NCBI RefSeq assembly: GCF_001425685.1
Contig: NZ_LMCY01000043.1
Span: forward strand, 77,243-141,242
Direction of reading: 5' to 3'
From: Massilia sp. Root335
GTDB taxonomy: Bacteria; Pseudomonadota; Gammaproteobacteria; Burkholderiales; Burkholderiaceae_D
Length of the DNA stretch: 64,000 nucleotides
A program made the position numbers and the translations under genes. The notes beneath the pieces were generated by a model. It saw only the letters and a list, made by a program, of their open reading frames with translations. It had not been told where the DNA came from and ran no database searches. Shown here one piece after another: positions 57,039-64,000 of the stretch (its first letter is position 1; each line of letters opens with the position of its first letter).

Positions 57039-58719
57039 ATTCGTCTTCCCCAACCAGTTCGCCGGCCGGGATCGGCGTGGCATACACATGTTCCTTGAAC
57101 GGCGCGACGCCGAGGCGCTGCGCCACGTCGACGAAGCGTTCGCCGTCGACGCGGTTCTTCACGTACACCTCCAGCAGGCGGCCGACGACTTCCGGCATCT
57201 GCGTTGCCGAGAACGACGGGCCGATGATCTTGCCGATGGCCGATTCATTGCCCTGGGCGCCGCCGATCGACACCTGGTACCACTCGGAACCGTCCTTGTC
57301 CACGCCCAGCACGCCGATATGGCCCACGTGGTGGTGGCCGCAGGCGTTGATGCAGCCGGAGATGTTCAGTTCGATGTCGCCGATGTCGTGCTGGAAGTCG
57401 AGGTTGTCGAAACGCTCGGCGATGGCGGCCGCGATCGGGATCGATTTCGCGTTCGCCAGCGAGCAATAGTCGCCGCCCGGGCACGAGATCATGTCGGTCA
57501 GGAGGCCGATGTTCGGCGTCGCGAGGCCGCGGGCCTTGGCCTGCTGCCAGACTTCGAACAGCTTCGATTGCTCGACGTCCGCCAGCACGAGGTTCTGCTC
57601 GTGCGTCACGCGCAGTTCGTTGAAGCTGTACTTGTCGGCCAGGTCGGCCACGAAATCGATCTGTTCCGCGGTCGCGTCGCCCGGCGGCACGCCGGTCTTC
57701 TTGAGCGACAGCACGACGGACGCATAGCCCGGCACCTTGTGCGGCTTGACGTTGCGCTGCAGCCAGTTGGCGAAGGCTTTATCACCGGCGTGCTCGGCGC
57801 GCGGATCGATGTTCGGCAGGGTCAGGTAGGGCTTCGGATTGAACCACTGGGCCACGCGCTCGACTTCCTCGCGGGTCAGCGTTTCCGGACCGTCCTTGAG
57901 GTCGGCGAATTCGGCCTCGACCATGCGCGCGAATTCCTCGGCGCCCACGGCCTTGACGAGGATCTTGATTCGGGCCTTGTACTTGTTGTCGCGGCGGCCG
58001 AACTGGTTGTACACGCGCATGATCGCTTCCGTGTACGTCAGCAGGTGCTGCCAGGGCACGAAATCGTTGATCACGCTGCCGATGATCGGCGTACGGCCCA
58101 GGCCGCCACCGACCATGAACTTGAAGCCGACTTCGCCCGCGTCGTTGCGCACGGCCGTCAGGCCGATGTCGTGGACGGCGATGGCGGCGCGGTCTTCCAC
58201 TGCGCCATTGATCGCGATCTTGAACTTGCGGGGCAGGGCGATGAATTCGGGGTGGAACGTGCTCCACTGGCGGATGATCTCGGCGTACGGGCGCGCATCG
58301 ACGAGCTCGTCGGCCGCGACGCCGGCGAATTCGTCCGTCGTAGTGTTACGAATGCAATTGCCCGACGTCTGGATCGCGTGCATCTCGACGGAGGCGAGGT
58401 CCGCCAGGATGTCCGGCGTCTGCTCCAGCTCGATCCAGTTGAACTGGATGTTCTGGCGCGTCGTGAAGTGGCCATAGCCGCGGTCGTACTTGCGCGCGAT
58501 GTGCGCGAACATGCGCATCTGCGCCGTCGACAGCAGGCCGTACGGGACGGCGATGCGCAGCATGTAGGCATGGCGCTGCATGTACAGGCCGTTCTGCAGG
58601 CGCAGCGGCAGGAATTCTTCTTCGGTCAGCTCGTCGGCGAGACGGCGCCGTACCTGGTCGCGGTACTGGGCGATGCGTTCACGCACGATGAGATGGTCGT
58701 ATTGGTCGTAACGGTACAT
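57031..58719 (-). CDS. cysI: Sulfite/nitrite reductase hemoprotein (CysI type)
   Basis: 562 residues with two ferredoxin-like half-domain repeats and the siroheme/4Fe-4S ligands Cys413-x5-Cys419 (SCPGGDYC) and Cys456-x3-Cys460 (SGCINACGHHHVGHIG). It reduces sulfite to sulfide with six electrons. Being in a cys operon with a CysB-type regulator, sulfite rather than nitrite is the likely substrate. No CysJ flavoprotein is nearby, so the electron donor is probably ferredoxin or another route. ATG 58719 with AAGGA upstream is chosen over a TTG two codons earlier. Confidence 0.93.
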   Translation of the reverse strand: MYRYDQYDHLIVRERIAQYRDQVRRRLADELTEEEFLPLRLQNGLYMQRHAYMLRIAVPYGLLSTAQMRMFAHIARKYDRGYGHFTTRQNIQFNWIELEQTPDILADLASVEMHAIQTSGNCIRNTTTDEFAGVAADELVDARPYAEIIRQWSTFHPEFIALPRKFKIAINGAVEDRAAIAVHDIGLTAVRNDAGEVGFKFMVGGGLGRTPIIGSVINDFVPWQHLLTYTEAIMRVYNQFGRRDNKYKARIKILVKAVGAEEFARMVEAEFADLKDGPETLTREEVERVAQWFNPKPYLTLPNIDPRAEHAGDKAFANWLQRNVKPHKVPGYASVVLSLKKTGVPPGDATAEQIDFVADLADKYSFNELRVTHEQNLVLADVEQSKLFEVWQQAKARGLATPNIGLLTDMISCPGGDYCSLANAKSIPIAAAIAERFDNLDFQHDIGDIELNISGCINACGHHHVGHIGVLGVDKDGSEWYQVSIGGAQGNESAIGKIIGPSFSATQMPEVVGRLLEVYVKNRVDGERFVDVAQRLGVAPFKEHVYATPIPAGELVGEDEYA

Positions 58720-58896
58720 GTTCAAGATCCTTAGGAGCGGGTCAATGCTGACCCTTCTCTGGGGAAACCTGCTGCGCGTTGCAGTTTTGGTGGGGGCGCC
58801 TGGCCCTGTGAGGCGCGCCGTACCGAAGTACAGCTGCGCTTCCCAGCCGGAACTGCTGCCGCTCGCGACGGTTTCAAGCTCGGTAAACTATCCCGA

Positions 58897-58924
58897 ATAT
58901 TAATAAATTCCAGCTATATTCCAA
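58897..58924 (-). promoter_or_regulatory. Putative promoter and regulator site of the cys operon
   Basis: On the minus strand TTGGAA (58924-58919) and TAATAT (58902-58897) with 16 bp between them form a possible promoter reading toward cysI. On the + strand ATTCCA occurs twice, 11 bp apart (58907-58912 and 58918-58923), overlapping the -35 box, as a LysR-type activator site would. The stretch is AT-rich. Confidence 0.35.
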
Positions 58925-59008
58925 ACGACGGAGAATTTATTTGCTTATATGAGCCTGCGGTATAAGCAAGCTTGTAAAATGCGGGATCGGATTGACAAGA
59001 TAAGGGCA

Positions 59009-59950
59009 ATGAACCTACACCAACTACGTTTCGTGCGCGAAGCGGTCCGCCAGAATTTCAATTTGACCGACGCCGCCAAGGCGTTGTTCACGTCGCAACC
59101 CGGGGTATCGAAAGCCATCATCGAGCTGGAGGAAGAGCTTGGCGTCGACATCTTCACCCGCCATGGCAAGCGCATCCGCGGCCTGACGGAGCCCGGCCGC
59201 CTCGTCCTGCAGTCGGTCGAGCTGGTCATGCAGGAGATCGACAGTCTCAAGCGCATCGGCAAGGAATACGCAGCCCAGGACAGCGGCAGCTTCACCATCG
59301 CCACCACGCATACGCAAGCGCGCTACATGCTGCCGAAGGTGGTGCAGGCGTTCATGCAGCGCTATCCGAAGGTCAGGTTGTCTTTGTTGCAAGGCAATCC
59401 GCGCCAGATCGCCGAGATGGTCAAGAACGACCAGGCCGACCTCGCCATCGCGACGGAATCCATCGCGGCCGTCGACGGCCTGATCACGCTGCCGTGCTAC
59501 CAGTGGGAACACGTCCTCGTCGTGCCGCCCGACCATCCGCTGACGAAATCGAAGGCGATTTCGCTGGAAGAGATCGCCGGCTACCCGCTGATCACGTACG
59601 ATGCCGCGTTCGCCGGCCGCAGCAAGATCGACCACGCGTTCGAACTGCGCAACCTCAAGCCGGACGTGCTGCTGGAAGCCATCGACGCCGACGTCATCAA
59701 GACCTATGTGGAACTGGGCATGGGCATCGGCATCATCGCCGGCATGGCCTTCGACCAGGAGCGCGACCGCAACCTGCGCGCGATTCCCGTCGGCCATTTG
59801 TTTGGCATGAACATCTCGCGCGTGGCCGTCAAGCAAGGCGCCTACCTGCGCAGCTACATCTACACTTTCATCGAACTGCTGGCGCCCACGCTCAACCGCA
59901 AGATGGTCGAATCGGCCATGCGCGGCACCAGCGACAATTACGAGCTTTGA
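59009..59950 (+). CDS. cysB: CysB-type LysR transcriptional activator
   Basis: 313 residues of the CysB/Cbl subgroup. The helix-turn-helix region is MNLHQLRFVREAVRQNFNLT with LFTSQPGVSKAI. The effector domain contains TTHTQARYMLPKVVQAFM, the CysB hallmark for binding N-acetylserine or sulfate-like ligands. ATG 59009 follows TAAGGG. An upstream in-frame start at 58949 is rejected because it adds 20 non-conserved residues. It is divergent from the cys operon, which it very probably activates during sulfur limitation. Confidence 0.92.
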   Translation: MNLHQLRFVREAVRQNFNLTDAAKALFTSQPGVSKAIIELEEELGVDIFTRHGKRIRGLTEPGRLVLQSVELVMQEIDSLKRIGKEYAAQDSGSFTIATTHTQARYMLPKVVQAFMQRYPKVRLSLLQGNPRQIAEMVKNDQADLAIATESIAAVDGLITLPCYQWEHVLVVPPDHPLTKSKAISLEEIAGYPLITYDAAFAGRSKIDHAFELRNLKPDVLLEAIDADVIKTYVELGMGIGIIAGMAFDQERDRNLRAIPVGHLFGMNISRVAVKQGAYLRSYIYTFIELLAPTLNRKMVESAMRGTSDNYEL

Positions 59951-59951
59951 T

Positions 59952-60608
59952 ATGAATCGCAAGAATGATCCGGTCGCGCGCTACTACGCGAGCAGCACGC
60001 AGGCCGCCGACGCGGCGCTTTCCCGGGCGGAACGCGCCAATGACCTGTCCCAGGTGCGCGAGCGCATCGCGCAACTGGTGCGCGGGCAGACCGTGCTGGA
60101 ACTGGCCTGCGGCTCCGGCTACTGGACCGAAGTGATCGGCGCGACGGCGGACAGGGTGCTGGCCACCGACATCCTCGACGAGATGCTGGAGCGGGCGCAG
60201 CGCCGCCGCTTCCCGGAGGGCAAGGTCGCGTTCCGGCGCGTCGACGGCCTCGACCTCCCGGACGACCTGGGCACGTTTTCCTGCGTCTTCATCGGCTTCT
60301 GGTGGTCGCACCTCAAGCGCGACGAGCAGGATGCGCTGCTGGCCCGGCTGCGCGCGCGCCTCGGCCACGACGTCACGCTGATCCTGCTGGACGATGTTTA
60401 TGTCGAGGGCAGCAGCACGACCATTGCGCGCACGGATGCGCAGGGCAATACGTATGAAATCGTCGCGGCGCCGGACGGCGAGCGGTTCGAGCTGCCGAAG
60501 AGTTATCCGGCCGACAGCGCGCTGCGCAAGCGGCTCGGCGGCGCGGTGCGCGAGATCCGGATCGAGCGGCTGACCTATTACTGGATGCTGACCTGCCGGC
60601 TCAAATGA
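59952..60608 (+). CDS. Class I SAM-dependent methyltransferase
   Basis: 218 residues. The SAM-binding motif I LELACGSGYWTEVI lies at about 48-61, the acidic loop ATDILDEMLERA follows, and RRVDGLDLP is motif II. The substrate is not recognisable. It begins one base after the cysB stop, so it is probably co-transcribed with cysB. Residues at the N-terminus (NRKNDPVARYYASSTQAADA) suggest a small-molecule methyltransferase. A perfect hairpin of a repeat follows the stop. Confidence 0.85.
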   Translation: MNRKNDPVARYYASSTQAADAALSRAERANDLSQVRERIAQLVRGQTVLELACGSGYWTEVIGATADRVLATDILDEMLERAQRRRFPEGKVAFRRVDGLDLPDDLGTFSCVFIGFWWSHLKRDEQDALLARLRARLGHDVTLILLDDVYVEGSSTTIARTDAQGNTYEIVAAPDGERFELPKSYPADSALRKRLGGAVREIRIERLTYYWMLTCRLK

Positions 60609-60630
60609 CGTTTGCTGTTTGTAAACGCAA

Positions 60631-60749
60631 CGCGTGGGCTCAGGGAGCCCACCTTACGGTTTGATTCTGCGTAGGGTGGGCACCCCGTGCCCACGCGGAT
60701 GGCCGCGCGCTTGGCCGTAGGGTGGGCACGCTGTGCCCACGCGGATGGC
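60631..60749. repeat. Family B intergenic repeats (one hairpin plus two 33-bp units)
   Basis: The hairpin GTGGGCTC-AGG-GAGCCCAC lies at 60634-60652. Two nearly identical 33-bp units, GTAGGGTGGGCAC...GTGCCCACGCGGATGGC, are at 60671-60703 and 60717-60749 and differ only in the middle. Each unit is itself palindromic (GTGGGCAC/GTGCCCAC). They fill the gap between the methyltransferase gene and the convergent porin gene and may end both transcripts. Confidence 0.85.
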
Positions 60750-60756
60750 GGCGTGC

Positions 60757-61791
60757 TTAGAACGTGTGGCGCATGCCCACGGTGAACACCGACGGATCGG
60801 CACCCAGCGACGTCGCGGCCGGTGCGAGGCTGTTCGAACCCGAGTTCAGGCCGAACGTGGCCAGGCCGTTGTTGTTCAGGCTGGCGTACGACGCGTACAG
60901 GTTCGTACGCTTCGACAGCGAGTAGCTGTAGGCCAGTGCCCAGGCATTGCCCTTGGCGCCGTTTTCCAGCTTGTTCTGCTGCACGTTCACATAGACCTTG
61001 CTCGGGCCGAACGGATAGCCGGCGCCCAGGTTGTACTGCTTGAACTTGTTGTTCGCGCCGTCCGGATCGGCCGACAGGTAGTTGGCCTTGATCTCCAGGC
61101 CGCCGACTTCGGCGAACTTGTACGCGACGCCGGCACCGTATTCCTTGTCGTCGCCCGACGACACGCGCTTGTACGTCTGGTAGGCGGCGCCCAGGTACAG
61201 GTCGCCCAGCTTGTATTCGGCGCCGATACCCTTCAGGTCGCCCGACGGGCCGGTGCCCTTTTCGCCGGCCGAGTAGGCGGCCAGCAGGTCGAAGCCGTTG
61301 AACGAGGCGCTCTTGTAGTTGACCGAGTTGGCCAGGCGGCGGGTCACGCGGCCAGAACCGAAGCCCGACAGGTTGCTGCCGTAGAAGCCCTGGCCGAATT
61401 CGTCGGTCGCGCCGGCGACGGCGGCGATGGGCGAGTATTCGCGGCCCAGCGTCACGGTGCCGAACGCGCCTTCCAGGCCGACGACGGCGCGGCGCTGGAA
61501 CAGGCCGGCCGAGTCTTGCGCGCCGGTGTCGACCGCGACGCCGGCTTCCAGGTTGAAGATGGCCTTGAGGCCGTTGCCCAGGTCTTCCGTGCCGCGGAAG
61601 CCGAAGCGGCTGCCCGACAGGTCGCCCGACTGGACGCGGGTCTGGCGGCCTTCCGGGCCGCCGGAATCGGCGGATTCGACGGCGGCGTCGACGACGCCGT
61701 ACAGCGTCACGTTGGTCTGGGCTTTTGCGAACAGCGGGGCAGCGGCGATCAGGGTAGCAACCGAGGCGGCGGCCAGGCGTTTGACTTGCAT
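60757..61791 (-). CDS. Gram-negative porin (betaproteobacterial OmpC family)
   Basis: 344 residues. The signal peptide (residues 1-24, MQVKRLAAASVATLIAAAP...) is followed by NVTLYGVVDAAVE, the usual first strand, then SRFGFRGTEDLGNGLKAIF, which is the family's conserved turn, and the terminal FTVGMRHTF ending in Phe as required for outer-membrane insertion. It is a 16-stranded trimeric general-diffusion pore. The 157-bp region upstream is AT-rich and holds several TGTCG/TGTCA-like words. It is a likely major outer-membrane protein. Confidence 0.94.
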   Translation of the reverse strand: MQVKRLAAASVATLIAAAPLFAKAQTNVTLYGVVDAAVESADSGGPEGRQTRVQSGDLSGSRFGFRGTEDLGNGLKAIFNLEAGVAVDTGAQDSAGLFQRRAVVGLEGAFGTVTLGREYSPIAAVAGATDEFGQGFYGSNLSGFGSGRVTRRLANSVNYKSASFNGFDLLAAYSAGEKGTGPSGDLKGIGAEYKLGDLYLGAAYQTYKRVSSGDDKEYGAGVAYKFAEVGGLEIKANYLSADPDGANNKFKQYNLGAGYPFGPSKVYVNVQQNKLENGAKGNAWALAYSYSLSKRTNLYASYASLNNNGLATFGLNSGSNSLAPAATSLGADPSVFTVGMRHTF

Positions 61792-61948
61792 TCAGGTTTC
61801 TCCAATAAGATGTCGTTCGACTCAAGCGATGTCGTTATCACTTGCTTGATCGGCACGAATCTTATCGAAGCGATATGTCGATTTGATGACACAGTGAAAT
61901 GTTGTAGCGTTACCACACTTGCGATGTCATCAATATGTGACGGCGTCG

Positions 61949-63154
61949 TTACACGAGATGGTCGTGCAGCGGCAGCACGATGTCGATGCGCGTCCCTTGC
62001 GGTTCGTCGGCGCCGATCGTGATCTCGCCCTTCATGGCCCAGACCCGCTCGCGCATGCCGATCAGGCCGAGGGATTCCGCCTTTTCCATGTCTTCCGGGC
62101 GGATGCCGCGGCCATCGTCGCGGATCGTGATGAGGAGGTCGCTGTTCAGCCGGAACAGGTTCATCATGACGCGCGTCGCTTCCGCATGCCGTGCGATGTT
62201 CGTCAGCGCCTCCTGCACGATGCGGAAGATGGCGGTGCTGGCCGCGTCGTCCAGGCGCAGCTCGGACTCGTCCGCCAGCAGGGTGGTGGGAATGGCGTAG
62301 CGTTCGACGAAATCGTCGCGCAGGCCCTGCAGGGCGAAATACAGGCCGCCTTCGTCGAGCGCGCGCGGGCGCAGGTTGGTGGCGATGCGGCGCAGCGAGG
62401 TGATGGCGGTGAGCAGGTTGTCTTCCATGCCGTGCATCAGGCGCAGGCTGTCGCCCGGCGTGCCGTCGGCCTGTTGCAGCAGGGTGAGGTCCATGCGCAG
62501 CGACGCGAGGAGCTGGCCGAGGTCGTCGTGCAGTTCGCGCGCGATGTGGGTGCGTTCTTCTTCGCGGATGGTCTGCAGGGCGGCGGACAGCTGGCGCAGC
62601 TGGTCGTTCGAGCGGCTCAGCTTTTCCTGCACGCGGCGGCGTTCGCTGACGTCGCGCATGACCACCGTATAAAACGGCGCGCCGGCGTTGGCGCGCGAGA
62701 TCGAGCCCTCGATCGGAAACCGCTCGCCGTCGCCGCGCACGCCCGTGACGGTGTAATCGGTGGCGCGGCGGCCGGCGCGGCCGCTGCCGGGACGGAAATA
62801 ATCGACGGGTTCGGTGGAGGAGCCCGCCGCCTCGGCGGGGCCTTCGATGTAGTGGCCCAGCGAGCTACCCACCATCTGCTCGACGCTGGTGCCGAACAGC
62901 GCGGCCGCGGCCGGGTTGGCCATGACGATGGTGTTCGACTGGTCGGCGGAAATGATGGCTTCGCTGACGTGGTTGACGATCTGACGGCTGGCCGGCACGG
63001 TGTCGGGCTCCCCATGAGCGCGCCTTCCCAGCCAGCAGCCGGCCGCGAGCCCGGTCAGGAACCAGGCCGCGGACCTGCCGGAAACGCGGGGGCGGCGCGG
63101 TCGTTTCATTCGAGAATGCTGGATAGAAAACGACCCGCTGGGCGGGTCCGGCAT
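61949..63154 (-). CDS. PAS-containing HisKA_3-type sensor histidine kinase
   Basis: 401 residues. A hydrophobic helix lies at about 30-45 and a PAS domain at about 55-170 (ISADQSNTIVMANPAAAALF). The HisKA_3 dimerisation helix carries ERTHIARELHDDLGQLLASL with phospho-acceptor His209, followed by a HATPase domain with VQEALTNIARHAEA and IRDDGRGI. This is the NarX/DesK-type kinase class. Start ATG 63154 has AAGG upstream. ATG 63109 (MKRPRRPRV) is the alternative. It follows the LytTR regulator gene by 57 bp on the same strand, so the two form a pair. Confidence 0.88.
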   Translation of the reverse strand: MPDPPSGSFSIQHSRMKRPRRPRVSGRSAAWFLTGLAAGCWLGRRAHGEPDTVPASRQIVNHVSEAIISADQSNTIVMANPAAAALFGTSVEQMVGSSLGHYIEGPAEAAGSSTEPVDYFRPGSGRAGRRATDYTVTGVRGDGERFPIEGSISRANAGAPFYTVVMRDVSERRRVQEKLSRSNDQLRQLSAALQTIREEERTHIARELHDDLGQLLASLRMDLTLLQQADGTPGDSLRLMHGMEDNLLTAITSLRRIATNLRPRALDEGGLYFALQGLRDDFVERYAIPTTLLADESELRLDDAASTAIFRIVQEALTNIARHAEATRVMMNLFRLNSDLLITIRDDGRGIRPEDMEKAESLGLIGMRERVWAMKGEITIGADEPQGTRIDIVLPLHDHLV

Positions 63155-63211
63155 CTACCTTACCCGCCATGCAAACGTCCGGCTTGATGCCCGACAATCG
63201 GGCCGGCGTGC

Positions 63212-63991
63212 CTACATCTGCTTGAAGAGGTGCAGGAAGCTGCGGCTGACTTCGAGCTTGTCGGAGCGGCCCTTGATCAGCACGAGGTGGCGGCCGCGGA
63301 TGTCGCGCGTGACGCCTTCGATGGCGTTGACGTTGACGAGCGTGGCCCGGTGGATCTGCCAGAAGAGTGCCGGATCGAGCTCGTCGGCCAGGTCGCGCAC
63401 GGGCTTGCGGATCAGGGCCTCGAATTTCTCGGTCTGGACGCAGGTATATTTTTCGTCCGAACGGAAGAACAGGATGTCCTCGACGGGAATCATGCGCAGG
63501 TCCTGGCCGATGCTGGCCTGGATCCATTGGAGGTATTTCGGTTTCGGTGCCGCGATCTTTTCGGCCAGCTGGGACAGCATCGCCGTGACCGTATCGCTGA
63601 CGTGGACGGACGCGCTGGCGGCCTGCGCCGGCGTCGCCAGGCGTTCCTTGAGGCGCTCCACGGTGATCTTGAGGCGCTCCGGCTCGGGCGGTTTCAGCAC
63701 GTAGTCGACGGCGCCGCGCTCGAACGCTTCGACGGCGTACTGGTCGTACGCGGTGACGAACACGACCTGGCTGGCGTCGCCGATGTCGCGCGCCGCTTCC
63801 ATGCCCGTCTTGCCCGGCATGCGGATGTCGAGGAAGGTCAGGTCGGGATGCAGCTCGTCGACCAGTTGCACGGCCTCGTCGCCATTCTTCGCCTCGCCGA
63901 CGATCTGCAGGTCGGGCCACACCTGGGACAATCGGGTGCGCAGCAGGTCGCGCATCAGTCTTTCGTCATCGGCAATGATTGCGGTAGGCAT
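63212..63991 (-). CDS. LytTR-family response regulator
   Basis: 259 residues. The receiver domain has the acidic pair D8-D9, phospho-acceptor D55 in LTFLDIRMPG, T80 and K100 (VLKP). The linker to about 150 contains an Ala-rich helix. The C-terminal LytTR DNA-binding domain is visible as EDILFFRSDEKYTCVQTEKF, FWQIHRATLVNVNAIEGV and LEVSRSFLHLFKQ. It should bind direct repeats about 21 bp apart as other LytTR regulators do. It is encoded just before the kinase gene and probably activated by it. Start ATG at 63991, and the upstream region is cut by the window edge. Confidence 0.92.
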   Translation of the reverse strand: MPTAIIADDERLMRDLLRTRLSQVWPDLQIVGEAKNGDEAVQLVDELHPDLTFLDIRMPGKTGMEAARDIGDASQVVFVTAYDQYAVEAFERGAVDYVLKPPEPERLKITVERLKERLATPAQAASASVHVSDTVTAMLSQLAEKIAAPKPKYLQWIQASIGQDLRMIPVEDILFFRSDEKYTCVQTEKFEALIRKPVRDLADELDPALFWQIHRATLVNVNAIEGVTRDIRGRHLVLIKGRSDKLEVSRSFLHLFKQM

Positions 63992-64000
63992 GGTCGGGTC

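Overview
The window looks like chromosomal DNA from a Betaproteobacterium of the Oxalobacteraceae, close to Massilia, Telluria or Duganella. The reasons are very high G+C with long antisense open frames, a betaproteobacterial OmpC-type porin, the murJ/rpsT divergence, the cysI-DUF934-cysH-cysDN-SUMT operon, and the prpB-prpC-acnD-prpF version of the methylcitrate cycle. The genus is an inference, and no rRNA or tRNA gene was seen.

Region by region. Positions 2-8290 hold a tightly coupled operon for a trans-envelope machine that mixes type II secretion and type IV pilus parts: a GspF/PilC-like protein, a GspE/PilB-like ATPase, PilM-, PilN-, PilO- and PilP-like proteins, a TPR-secretin lipoprotein and three pseudopilins. 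Positions 8406-16199 are housekeeping: murJ, rpsT, a small Ala/Lys-rich secreted protein, rluE, icd, a cold-shock protein and the clpS-clpA pair. A chemoreceptor follows at 16379, then a reverse transsulfuration pair at 18133-20702 (cystathionine beta-synthase and a cystathionine lyase/synthase).

Positions 20.7-24.1 kb are the accessory part of the window: low coding density, a truncated IS1182-type transposase, small orphan genes and one AT-rich gene (22359-23714) for a two-helix membrane protein unlike its neighbours. Next come a secreted beta-helix protein, a PAS-GGDEF cyclase and orphan exported proteins.

Positions 28.0-39.3 kb form a propionate module. It has the sigma-54 activator PrpR, a DUF485/ActP-type carboxylate symporter pair, a secreted proline-iminopeptidase-like hydrolase, and prpB, prpC, acnD and prpF. 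The same perfect palindrome, GTTTCA-N3-TGAAAC, lies beside prpR/DUF485 and upstream of prpB. At prpB a consensus -24/-12 promoter follows it. This suggests that one PrpR regulon joins uptake and catabolism.

Positions 39.5-52.5 kb carry a four-PAS GGDEF-EAL protein, xthA, small hypotheticals, pepA, lptF-lptG, a short CbiX chelatase and a large DUF4214 protein. Positions 52.6-60.6 kb hold a complete assimilatory sulfate reduction operon with its divergent CysB-type regulator and a methyltransferase. The window ends with a porin and a two-component pair that joins a HisKA_3-type kinase to a LytTR response regulator.

Two dispersed intergenic palindromic repeat families occur. Family A has four copies, two of them inside the prp operon. 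Family B occurs near 52.5 and 60.7 kb.
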